A DNA stretch of 64,000 nucleotides from Sphingobacteriaceae bacterium (GTDB lineage Bacteria; Bacteroidota; Bacteroidia; B-17B0; Aurantibacillaceae): the NCBI GenBank assembly GCA_016715905.1, contig JADJXI010000020.1, positions 124,001 to 188,000 on the forward strand. Direction: 5' to 3'. How positions within the stretch are numbered: the stretch's first letter is position 1; each line of letters opens with the position of its first letter. A model generated the notes under the pieces. The model was not told the origin of the DNA, searched no databases, and was given only the letters and a program-made list of their open reading frames with translations. Positions 17,571 through 25,260 of the stretch are shown here, one piece after another. A program made the position numbers and the translations under genes.

Positions 17571-19394
17571 ATGTCTAAAGATAAAATAAATGATTTTGTA
17601 GTTCGCTTCGCGAATGTGAATGGAACGGGTTCAGCCAGCGCGAACTTTCTTTTTACTAAAGCCATTTTCCGAATGGGCATTCCGGTTACTCCCAAAAATA
17701 TTTTCCCATCTAATATACAAGGATTACCTACCTGGTATGAAGTAAGGGTGAGTGAAAAAGGATATTTGGGAAGAAGAGAAGGAATTGATTTAATGGTTGC
17801 GGTTAATCCACAAAGCATGGCTAAGGATGTGGAATCTGTTCGTCCAGGTGGATATTTTTTGTACGATAGTTCAAAAAAATTAAATCCGAATTACATTCGT
17901 GAGGACATTAATTACATTGGCATTCCCTTAATGGAAATTTGTAACGCAAACTACACGGATGCCAGACAGAGACAATTATTTAAAAATATCATTTATGTTG
18001 GTGCATTAGCTGCATTATTAAATATAGAATTTAGTGTACTCGAAGGCTTATTAGCCGATCAGTTTAAAGGAAAAGAAAAATTAATTCCATCCAATGTAAA
18101 AGCATTACAATTGGGAGTTGATTATATACATCAAAATTTTAAATATCCCTTAGAATTTAGATTAGAACGCAGAGATTTATTAAAGGATGCGATTATGATT
18201 GACGGAAATTCAGCTTGCGGATTAGGAGCTGTTTATGCCGGTGCAACCGTAGCGGCCTGGTATCCCATTACACCATCTACTTCAGTTGTGGAAGCTTTTA
18301 TGAATTATGCGGATGAATTCAGAGTAGATGAAAAAACAGGAAAAAGAAATGTAGCTATTGTACAGGCTGAAGATGAGCTTGCCGCCATTGGTATGGTTAT
18401 TGGCGCTAATTGGAATGGAGCTCGTTCTTTTACCGCAACTAGTGGTCCGGGTGTTTCTTTAATGAATGAGTTTTTAGGTTTAGCTTACTTTGCTGAAATT
18501 CCTGCCGTACTTATTGATGTTCAACGTACAGGTCCCTCAACCGGAATGCCTACGCGAACACAACAATCAGATGTATTAGAGGCGGCATACGCTTCGCATG
18601 GTGATACCAAACAAGTTTTACTTTTTCCTTCAACGCCTAAAGAGTGTTTTGAAATGACGGCGGATGCTTTTGATCTTTCTGAAGAATTGCAAACTCCGGT
18701 TATTATGCTAACAGATTTGGATTTGGGAATGAACGATCACGTTTCAGAACCATTTAAGTGGGACGATAAAAGAAAATACAATAGAGGAAAAGTTTTAACG
18801 GCCGAGCAATTGGATAAAATTCAAAAATTTGGACGTTATCTAGATGTGGATAATGATGGTATTCCGTATAGAACATATCCAGGTACTCATCCAACCAAGG
18901 GATCTTATTTTACCCGTGGAACTTCCAGAGATGAGTATGCGGTGTATACCGAAGATGGAGATGCTTATCAAAGAAACATGGATCGTTTATTAAAGAAGTG
19001 GGAAACCGCAAAAACTAAAGTTCCTGCACCTGAAATTGTGGGTGAAAAAAATAAATTTTCAAGCGGACTCTTATTTTTCGGAACATCAACGTATGCGGCC
19101 GGAGAAGCGATGGATTTACTAAAAGAAAAAAATATTTTTGTGGATGCCATCCGTATCAAATCATTTCCATTTAATCAAACTGTTGCAGATTTCATTAATG
19201 ATCACGAAACTATTTATGTGATTGAACAAAATCGTGATGCGCAAATGAAAAGTTTACTCATGATGGAATTAAATGCTAATCCGGCAAAATTGGTTTCTAT
19301 ATTAAATTACAATGGTATGCCCATTACAGCCGATAACATTTTAAATCAAGTAGAAAATAATATTAAATTATCAAAAACATTAAAGTCAAAATAA
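17571..19394 (+). CDS. korA: 2-oxoacid:ferredoxin oxidoreductase, gamma-alpha fusion subunit
   Basis: The 607 residues combine a gamma domain (about 1-190, with F-A-N-V-N-G-T-G-S-A-S-A-N) and an alpha domain beginning G-N-S-A-C-G-L-G-A-V-Y-A-G (about 213) with Y-P-I-T-P-S-T-S. This is the usual layout for 2-oxoglutarate:ferredoxin oxidoreductases of the two-subunit type. With the beta subunit one base downstream it would convert 2-oxoglutarate (or another 2-oxoacid) and CoA to the acyl-CoA with reduction of ferredoxin, reversibly. 2-Oxoglutarate is inferred from the fusion type and the sucAB neighbourhood; pyruvate is possible but less likely. Confidence 0.9.
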   Translation: MSKDKINDFVVRFANVNGTGSASANFLFTKAIFRMGIPVTPKNIFPSNIQGLPTWYEVRVSEKGYLGRREGIDLMVAVNPQSMAKDVESVRPGGYFLYDSSKKLNPNYIREDINYIGIPLMEICNANYTDARQRQLFKNIIYVGALAALLNIEFSVLEGLLADQFKGKEKLIPSNVKALQLGVDYIHQNFKYPLEFRLERRDLLKDAIMIDGNSACGLGAVYAGATVAAWYPITPSTSVVEAFMNYADEFRVDEKTGKRNVAIVQAEDELAAIGMVIGANWNGARSFTATSGPGVSLMNEFLGLAYFAEIPAVLIDVQRTGPSTGMPTRTQQSDVLEAAYASHGDTKQVLLFPSTPKECFEMTADAFDLSEELQTPVIMLTDLDLGMNDHVSEPFKWDDKRKYNRGKVLTAEQLDKIQKFGRYLDVDNDGIPYRTYPGTHPTKGSYFTRGTSRDEYAVYTEDGDAYQRNMDRLLKKWETAKTKVPAPEIVGEKNKFSSGLLFFGTSTYAAGEAMDLLKEKNIFVDAIRIKSFPFNQTVADFINDHETIYVIEQNRDAQMKSLLMMELNANPAKLVSILNYNGMPITADNILNQVENNIKLSKTLKSK

Positions 19395-19395
19395 A

Positions 19396-20448
19396 ATGAC
19401 CTACGTTAAACCAAAATTCCGTCATCCTGAACTTAAGAAGAATAAACTGGGATATACCATTGATTATTATGAAGGGTCTTTGTCAACGCTGTGCGCAGGT
19501 TGTGGCCACGATTCTATTTCAGCAGGAATAGTGCAGGCTTGTTATGATTTGAATATAGAGCCACATCGTTTAGCTAAATTATCCGGTATAGGTTGTTCTT
19601 CTAAAACACCGGCCTATTTTTTGAGTAATTCGCATGGATTTAATTCCGTTCACGGCCGTATGCCTTCTGTGGCTACTGGTGCCAACTTAGCCAACAAAGA
19701 GTTAATTTATTTTGGAGTTTCAGGCGATGGAGATTCTGCTTCAATTGGAATGGGGCAATTTGTGCATGTTATCCGCAGAAATTTAAATATGGTTTATGTG
19801 GTAATGAATAATGGTTGTTATGGTTTAACAAAAGGACAAGATTCTGCAACAGCTGATCATGGCTCAAAAAATAAATCCGGTAATACCAATATTTTTGAGG
19901 CCATAGATTTAACGAGTTTGGCATTGGAATTGGGAGCCACTTTCGTAGCACAAAGTTTTTCGGGAGATAAAACACAATTGGTTCCTTTAATCAAAGCGGC
20001 CATGTCACATCCCGGCTTTGCATTCATTAATGTTATTTCTCCTTGTGTAACTTTCAACAACAATCCAGGCTCTACTAAATCTTACGATTACGTGCGTGAA
20101 CATATTGAAGCTACAGCAACTTTTGATTTTGTTCCGGAAATGCAGGAAATAAGTGTTTCTTATAAAGAAGGAAGTGCAAAGCAAGTAACCATGCACGATG
20201 GTTCAAAAATTCAATTACAAAAATTATCGGAAGATTGGGACCCTTTAAATCGTCAATCAGCCATGAATGCTATTTTAAATGCAAAAAGCAAAGATGAAAT
20301 TTTAACCGGTTTAATTTATGTAGATCCAAACACCAAAGATTTGCATCATATGATTAATACCAGCGATACGCCTTTAAATCAATTAAACGAAAAAGATTTA
20401 TGTCCGGGTTCAAAAGCTTTGGATGAGGTGAATGCGGGCTTGAGGTAA
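19396..20448 (+). CDS. korB: 2-oxoacid:ferredoxin oxidoreductase beta subunit
   Basis: The 350-residue subunit binds thiamine diphosphate and an Fe-S cluster. Seen are L-C-A-G-C-G-H-D-S-I (about residues 33-42), G-I-G-C-S-S-K-T-P-A-Y-F, the ThDP motif S-G-D-G-D-S-A-S-I-G followed by V-V-M-N-N-G-C-Y-G-L-T-K-G-Q, and a later conserved cysteine in S-P-C-V-T-F-N. It directly follows the alpha subunit (one-base gap) and ends 13 bases before the convergent arsenic operon. Its length is typical of the 2-oxoglutarate type. Confidence 0.92.
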   Translation: MTYVKPKFRHPELKKNKLGYTIDYYEGSLSTLCAGCGHDSISAGIVQACYDLNIEPHRLAKLSGIGCSSKTPAYFLSNSHGFNSVHGRMPSVATGANLANKELIYFGVSGDGDSASIGMGQFVHVIRRNLNMVYVVMNNGCYGLTKGQDSATADHGSKNKSGNTNIFEAIDLTSLALELGATFVAQSFSGDKTQLVPLIKAAMSHPGFAFINVISPCVTFNNNPGSTKSYDYVREHIEATATFDFVPEMQEISVSYKEGSAKQVTMHDGSKIQLQKLSEDWDPLNRQSAMNAILNAKSKDEILTGLIYVDPNTKDLHHMINTSDTPLNQLNEKDLCPGSKALDEVNAGLR

Positions 20449-20461
20449 TTCTAAATTCATT

Positions 20462-20932
20462 TTAACAACCCTCTCCTTCTTCCGAACAGCATGCTTCTTC
20501 ATCTGTGCAGGTAGCACCTTGCTCTTGTTGTTCAACGGCCGCATTGTATTTAGAATATTCAAAATAAGTAAGAAAACTTAAGCTTAATACTAAACCAATC
20601 CAAAAAATCAATTTTGCAATTTTTGTTTTTCTCATTTCCTTTTCGTCCGGTGCACAATCGCATTCTCCGGTTGCGCAGTTTATTTTTGGAAGTACATAAA
20701 GTGAATAATAAGAAATGGTAAAAGATACCGCACTGATAGCAATGAGCAAAGGTTCTAGCGCACTTACTAATGGAGAACTAGCCAGAGCAGAGGAGGAGAC
20801 GCCAAATAATGAAGCCAATGGACTGGCGCAAACACCGATGCAGGCTCCGCTTTTGCAACAAGAAAGTAAAATAGGAACCGCAGAACTTATTCCGCCACCA
20901 AAACTTGTCCAAATTGATTTTTTTGATTTCAT
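20462..20932 (-). CDS. Cysteine-rich membrane protein of the arsenic operon, MerT-like
   Basis: This 156-residue protein has about three hydrophobic segments and three cysteine clusters: C-C-K-S-G-A-C-I-G-V-C in the first membrane region, C-A-T-G-E-C-D-C in a loop, and C-T-D-E-E-A-C-C-S-E-E-G-E-G-C at the C-terminus. The paired cysteine in the first membrane helix recalls MerT-type metal importers, but I see no certain match. As the last gene of an ArsR-led operon it may bind or move a thiol-reactive metal or metalloid. It starts right at the end of the aquaporin gene (no gap). Confidence 0.55.
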   Translation of the reverse strand: MKSKKSIWTSFGGGISSAVPILLSCCKSGACIGVCASPLASLFGVSSSALASSPLVSALEPLLIAISAVSFTISYYSLYVLPKINCATGECDCAPDEKEMRKTKIAKLIFWIGLVLSLSFLTYFEYSKYNAAVEQQEQGATCTDEEACCSEEGEGC

Positions 20933-21583
20933 TTAAGATTCTTTTTTGAAAATTTTAATAGTAAAAACCGCCGCTATGCTTCCTAAAAAAGGTGCGCTTA
21001 AATAAATACCTAAATGTTCTATATGTCCGGAAACAAGAGCCGGTGCTAATGAGCGAACCGGATTCATGGATGCACCACATATTGGGCCTGCAAATAAGGC
21101 CTCTAGTAAAATCACAAAGCCAATAATTAATCCGGCAAACATTTTTTGTTCTTTATTGCCGTTGCAAACTAAAAAGATAACGAGAACTAAGAAGAAAGTA
21201 AGAATAATTTCCAAAATGAAGGATTGCGCATCAGATCCTGCCGGCATTGTTGCACCCAACATTTCATTGGCCGGAAAGAGAAATTTTAATGTAAAACTGG
21301 CGAATAGTGCTCCAACAGTTTGAGCAAAAAGATAGGGAAGGAGTAGTTTAGAGGAAAAACTTTTATTCATCCATAAGGCCAAAGTAACAGCCGGATTTAA
21401 ATGTGCACCGGAAATTTCTCCAAAGGAATAAATCATAGCAGCAACTATTAATCCAAAAGTAATGGCAATGCCCAGGTTTCCAATTTGTCCCCCGCTTTCC
21501 TGATCAATGATGATAGCGCCGGTTCCACAAAAAACTAAAGCAAATGTTCCTAAAAATTCAGCAAAATATTTTTTCATATTCAA
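20933..21583 (-). CDS. Aquaporin family channel, probable arsenite channel
   Basis: The 216-residue protein has six membrane segments and the two half-helix motifs of the MIP family. The first is canonical (S-G-A-H-L-N-P-A-V-T-L-A, about residue 61); the second is N-P-V instead of N-P-A (G-A-S-M-N-P-V-R-S-L-A-P-A). In arsenic operons such channels (AqpS type) let arsenite produced by ArsC leave the cell. No other arsenite permease (ArsB or Acr3) is seen in this operon, which supports that role. It overlaps the phosphatase gene by 4 bases. Confidence 0.88.
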   Translation of the reverse strand: MNMKKYFAEFLGTFALVFCGTGAIIIDQESGGQIGNLGIAITFGLIVAAMIYSFGEISGAHLNPAVTLALWMNKSFSSKLLLPYLFAQTVGALFASFTLKFLFPANEMLGATMPAGSDAQSFILEIILTFFLVLVIFLVCNGNKEQKMFAGLIIGFVILLEALFAGPICGASMNPVRSLAPALVSGHIEHLGIYLSAPFLGSIAAVFTIKIFKKES

Positions 21584-22206
21584 ATGCTAAGTTTTTTTAC
21601 TTGGTCAAAAACAAAAAAGGTTTCTAAGGCTATTTGTTTGCAACGTTCATCGTATTTTTCACCTTGCAAAGGCGTATTATCAAAAGCTTTCGGATCATCG
21701 TATGTGGTTCCAATTCTTAATTCTGCACCCGGAATAAACGGACAGTTTTGTTCCGCATCGCTGCAGGTCATAATGGCGGCAAATTCGTTTTTGGGATTTA
21801 CTTCATGATCGTATTTTTTGGAAAAACAAATGATGGGTTTATTGATTTCAGAAAATAATAAATGATAAACCGGATTTTTTTCTTCGCCAATCGTTTTAAT
21901 ATGGAAGCCAATTCTTTTTAACGCATTTATGGCATTGACATTAAAGGCAGTTTCTTCTGTGCCTCCTGAAAAGGCATGAATATGCTTTAATTGAAAATAC
22001 GACGCTGCCAGTTGCGCCCAAATTTGACCGAAATGGCTTCGGCGAGAATTGTGGGTGCAAATGTAAACCAGATTTACGTTTAATTGTTTTTGTATTTTGT
22101 TGGTTATGTAATGGCTCAATTGCAATAAAAGTTCTTTACGCTTTTCAGGGATTTGATCGAATTCAGTACATAAGCGATCGCAATAAGCATTAATAGTATT
22201 ATACAT
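21580..22206 (-). CDS. arsC: Arsenate reductase, low-molecular-weight phosphatase type
   Basis: The 208-residue protein contains the phosphatase loop C50-T-H-N-S-R-R56 (C-x5-R) after the strand N-L-V-Y-I, a later T-C-S-D-A-E-Q-N-C-P-F segment with two cysteines and the D-D-P acidic motif (T-Y-D-D-P-K-A). This is the layout of thioredoxin-linked arsenate reductases, about 60 residues longer at the N-terminus than the basic family. It would reduce arsenate to arsenite in the cytosol. The context (ArsR, aquaporin) favours arsenate reduction over protein tyrosine dephosphorylation. Confidence 0.85.
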   Translation of the reverse strand: MYNTINAYCDRLCTEFDQIPEKRKELLLQLSHYITNKIQKQLNVNLVYICTHNSRRSHFGQIWAQLAASYFQLKHIHAFSGGTEETAFNVNAINALKRIGFHIKTIGEEKNPVYHLLFSEINKPIICFSKKYDHEVNPKNEFAAIMTCSDAEQNCPFIPGAELRIGTTYDDPKAFDNTPLQGEKYDERCKQIALETFFVFDQVKKLSI

Positions 22207-22215
22207 TTTCTCAGA

Positions 22216-22689
22216 TTAACAACAGCCAGAACCCGGAGTGCAGCAGGCTTGTTTATTTGTGGTGAGTTCTGATAAAGAAACTTTTAATTTTTCTGGCGGA
22301 ATGCCACATTTGTCACTGGCTAAGCAATTGGTTTTGGTTTGGGTTAGGGAAAAGCTTTTTCCGTTATATGCTAATCCATATTTTCCAATCGTTTCACCCT
22401 GATATTCTACTTCAATTTCTCCGTCAACGATTCCTAAAACTTTTTCAGAGAGTGTAATAATATCACTGAGTTTTTGAGGTGCCAAACGATGATCAAAATC
22501 GTTAGCCTCCCACAATTGAAAATTCACTTTATTTTCTTTGCGCTCCGTTCCGCCGCAATCAATAAAATGTTTATTCACTTGTCCAATTTCGGTTACGTGA
22601 AAATGAGCCGGCACAAATTTTCCATTAGGTAAAACGAAATTTAATTCATTTACCAGCGCGAGTTGTTTTTTAAATTCTGATAGCTTCAT
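22216..22689 (-). CDS. DUF6428 family protein
   Basis: From the ATG at 22689 the protein has 157 residues; seven more are possible upstream but would overlap arsR. It begins M-K-L-S-E-F-K-K-Q-L, contains V-P-A-H-F-H-V-T-E-I-G and I-D-C-G-G, and ends with cysteine-rich Q-A-C-C-T-P-G-S-G-C-C. The family recurs between arsR and arsC in Bacteroidota and its function is unknown. The histidine pair and the cysteine tail suggest metalloid binding; this is inference. Confidence 0.7.
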   Translation of the reverse strand: MKLSEFKKQLALVNELNFVLPNGKFVPAHFHVTEIGQVNKHFIDCGGTERKENKVNFQLWEANDFDHRLAPQKLSDIITLSEKVLGIVDGEIEVEYQGETIGKYGLAYNGKSFSLTQTKTNCLASDKCGIPPEKLKVSLSELTTNKQACCTPGSGCC

Positions 22690-22700
22690 AGTTTTATTTT

Positions 22701-23030
22701 TTAACAGCATTTATTTTTTTGAATAAAAGACGCAAACAGGTTTGTTAAACTAGTTTTGGCATTTTCCCATTCTTTCGGGTCTATACAATAACAAACCTTC
22801 ACGCCTTCAATATCTCCGGTAATTAGTCCGGCTTCTTTTAATTCTTTCAAATGTTGTGATACGGTGCTTTGTGAAAGAGGTAGTTCATCAACTATATCTC
22901 CGCAAACACAACTTTGTTTTTTAATAAGTAATTCCAATATGGCAAGTCTTGCCGGATGTGCCAAGGCTTTAGCATATTTAGCCGTTTTATTCTGACGGTT
23001 TGTATATTCTTCGGTTTTTGTGACACCCAT
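22701..23030 (-). CDS. arsR: ArsR/SmtB family metalloregulator
   Basis: The 109-residue winged-helix protein has the helix-turn-helix L-P-L-S-Q-S-T-V-S-Q-H-L-K-E-L and a sensing motif S-C-V-C-G-D (C41, C43) like the C-V-C arsenite site of classical ArsR proteins; further cysteines lie at V-C-Y-C and at the end (N-K-C-C). It should repress its operon until arsenite binds. It is the first gene of the five-gene minus-strand operon and a perfect palindrome sits just upstream. Confidence 0.93.
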   Translation of the reverse strand: MGVTKTEEYTNRQNKTAKYAKALAHPARLAILELLIKKQSCVCGDIVDELPLSQSTVSQHLKELKEAGLITGDIEGVKVCYCIDPKEWENAKTSLTNLFASFIQKNKCC

Positions 23031-23040
23031 TGGACTTTCT

Positions 23041-23066
23041 TATTAATCGTAAAATTACGATTAATA
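23041..23066. promoter_or_regulatory. ArsR operator, 12-base palindrome
   Basis: Arms TATTAATCGTAA (23041-23052) and TTACGATTAATA (23055-23066) are perfectly complementary with a 2-base spacer. The site is 11 bases before the arsR start and overlaps a TAnnTTT-like -7 element on the minus strand, so binding would block RNA polymerase. Confidence 0.8.
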
Positions 23067-23090
23067 TAAATAAGTCACACAAAATAATTG

Positions 23091-24359
23091 TTAATTTAAA
23101 ATAATGAAAACAGCTGCTCCGGCAAAGTATCCTGCTAAAGCCAACCAGCTGATTTTTTTGATATACCAGATAAAATTAATTTTTTCAATACCCATGGCGG
23201 CAACACCGGCCGCTGAGCCTATAATTAACACACTTCCACCTGTTCCGGCACAATAGGCTAAGAATTGCCAGAAAAAATGATCGGTGGTAAATGTTTTTAA
23301 ATCATACATGCCCATACTGGCGGCAACAAGGGGAACATTATCTACAATAGCCGACAATAAGCCTATTGATAATACGATGGAATTTAAGTTACCAATTTTA
23401 TCATTCATGAACTGAGCAAGCTGAACTAGTTGCCCGTTGGAGTGTAAAGCAGATATGGAAAGTAAAATTCCTAAAAAAAATAACACACTTGGCATATCAA
23501 TTTTTCTTAATGCAAATAATACCGAAAAATTATTTTTATCGGCCTCATCTTTATCTTTATGCACTAACTCGGATATTATCCAAAGTAAGCCCAATCCAAA
23601 TACCATTCCCATAAAGGGTGGAAGATGTGTAATGGTTTTAAAAACAGGCACAAATAATAATATGGCAATTCCTGAAAGTAAAATCGTCATTCGCTGTCCT
23701 TTTGTTGCTTCACTTACATTTTTTTCTTTACTTTCTCCACTACGCACAACGCTTCCTTTCAAATTTATTGAAACTAAAATTAATGGTACAAGCATGCATA
23801 CTAAACTCGGAATCAATAGTGTTTTAATTGTGGTGGCAGATGTAATTTGTCCACCAATCCATAACATGGTTGTGGTTACGTCTCCAATTGGAGTCCATGC
23901 TCCACCGGCATTCGCTGAAATGATGAGCATGCCAATAAACAGTAAACGATCTTTACGGTCAGTTAAAAGTTTTCGTATTAAGGATACCATCACAATGGTG
24001 GTGGTTAGGTTATCTAATACAGCTGAAAGAAAAAAGGAGAGTACACAAACAATTATAAGTAGTTTTCGCTTATTTAAAGTTTTTATGGAGTTTGTAATTA
24101 CATCAAAACCATCATGGGCATCAATAAGCTCAACAATAGTCATGGCTCCCATTAAGAAAAATAATATTCCGGAAATTTCACTTAAGTGACTTTCCAACTG
24201 TTCATTAATTAAATGGGCGTCATTTAAGTGAAAAGCATAAAGCGTCCAACAAAGTGTGCCGGTTAATAAGGCAATGGCTGCTTTATTAATGTTTACCGAG
24301 TGTTCAAATGCAATTAATGCATAACCAATAATAAATACTAATAATATTCCCAGTTCCAT
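23091..24359 (-). CDS. nhaD: NhaD-type Na+/H+ antiporter
   Basis: The 422-residue membrane protein has 11-12 hydrophobic segments, with A-L-I-A-F-E-H-S-V-N-I-N-K-A-A-I-A-L-L-T-G at the N-terminus, L-D-N-L-T-T-T-I-V-M-V, and N-A-G-G-A-W-T-P-I-G-D-V-T-T-T-M-L-W. These match the NhaD family of the ion-transporter superfamily, which also contains ArsB. The N-terminal E-H-x-x-x-I-N-K-A signature and length favour NhaD, so I treat its place next to arsR as incidental. It has a separate promoter-like sequence (TTG, 20 bases, TAACTTTA) at 24388-24418. Confidence 0.85.
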   Translation of the reverse strand: MELGILLVFIIGYALIAFEHSVNINKAAIALLTGTLCWTLYAFHLNDAHLINEQLESHLSEISGILFFLMGAMTIVELIDAHDGFDVITNSIKTLNKRKLLIIVCVLSFFLSAVLDNLTTTIVMVSLIRKLLTDRKDRLLFIGMLIISANAGGAWTPIGDVTTTMLWIGGQITSATTIKTLLIPSLVCMLVPLILVSINLKGSVVRSGESKEKNVSEATKGQRMTILLSGIAILLFVPVFKTITHLPPFMGMVFGLGLLWIISELVHKDKDEADKNNFSVLFALRKIDMPSVLFFLGILLSISALHSNGQLVQLAQFMNDKIGNLNSIVLSIGLLSAIVDNVPLVAASMGMYDLKTFTTDHFFWQFLAYCAGTGGSVLIIGSAAGVAAMGIEKINFIWYIKKISWLALAGYFAGAAVFIILN

Positions 24360-24387
24360 TTTAAAAATTCGCGTTTTTTCTGCTGCT

Positions 24388-24418
24388 TAAAGTTAACATG
24401 CATTTTAGTTTTTTTCAA
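24388..24418 (-). promoter_or_regulatory. Possible promoter of nhaD
   Basis: On the minus strand TTG (24416-24418) is followed after 20 bases by TAACTTTA (24388-24395), one base off the TAnnTTTG consensus. The nhaD start is about 30 bases further on. The rest of the gap 24360-24570 shows nothing. Confidence 0.4.
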
Positions 24419-24570
24419 GTGAAACTTACTTGCAGAATAAAAAATATTCATTAAGAGTTTAGTTAGTTTGACATTTCAAATTTTCGAAAACGATTTCTTG
24501 TTTAATTCGAATTCAATTAATGATGCTACAATTGTGTCAAAAAAAAATTTCAATTGATGTGGCTCATGAA

Positions 24571-25260
24571 TTACTGATCGGCTTCTCCATTACTATTACT
24601 TCCTAATACTTCACTCATATAATCAAAAAACACCCTCAAATCTTTAAATGCTTTATTCATTTCTTTATAAAATCCGGGTTTTAATACCTGTGCATCAGTA
24701 AATTTTTTCACAAAGAAAAATTGTTTGTGTTTTAATATTTCTATTGCCGGATGATCTTTGGCATATCCGCGGGGAGCAGAATTTACTTTCTCTCCAACCA
24801 GTTCACTAAAAGTTCCTTTCAGCTTTTTATTGGCTAATAATTTTTTCCAATCCTTATAATTGTAATCAATATCTTGTCGGATAAGCGCTAAATCATTAGG
24901 CTCAGGCCCGTAAAAGCCACCTGCAACTAAAGTATTTCCGGGGCTAATTGAAAAGTAATACCCGCCTCTTAATTTTTTTGTGGCTCTTTTAAAACCGCCG
25001 GCAAAATGAATTTTGTAAGGAGTTTTGTCTTTTGAAAAACGGGTATCGCGATAAATGCGCATCAGTGCATTTTTTCCGCTTGCTGTTTCAATATTGTCAT
25101 GTTTACGCATTTCTGCCAACAACATATCGGCAAATGCAATCACATTTTCATGAGCATGGATATACGTCTCCTTATTTTTATTAAACCAGTCTCGATTATT
25201 ATTTTTTGCTAATTTTTTAAGAAAAGCAAATGTTTCAGGACTTATCTGAGCGGCACTCAT
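24571..25260 (-). CDS. DUF2461 domain protein
   Basis: The 229-residue protein matches DUF2461: F-L-K-K-L-A-K-N-N-N-R-D-W-F-N-K-N-K at the start, then R-D-T-R-F-S-K-D-K-T-P-Y-K and G-G-Y-Y-F-S-I-S-P-G-N-T-L-V-A-G-G-F-Y-G-P-E. Its function is unknown. The start codon overlaps the stop of the formate dehydrogenase alpha gene (ATGA), so it is the third gene of that operon, though a link to formate metabolism is unproven. Confidence 0.88.
   Translation of the reverse strand: MSAAQISPETFAFLKKLAKNNNRDWFNKNKETYIHAHENVIAFADMLLAEMRKHDNIETASGKNALMRIYRDTRFSKDKTPYKIHFAGGFKRATKKLRGGYYFSISPGNTLVAGGFYGPEPNDLALIRQDIDYNYKDWKKLLANKKLKGTFSELVGEKVNSAPRGYAKDHPAIEILKHKQFFFVKKFTDAQVLKPGFYKEMNKAFKDLRVFFDYMSEVLGSNSNGEADQ

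Noticed and set aside
23091..24359. NhaD gene read as an ArsB arsenite pump
   Set aside because: The two families are related and the gene is next to arsR, but the N-terminal signature and length fit NhaD, and it is outside the ArsR-led operon with a separate promoter.
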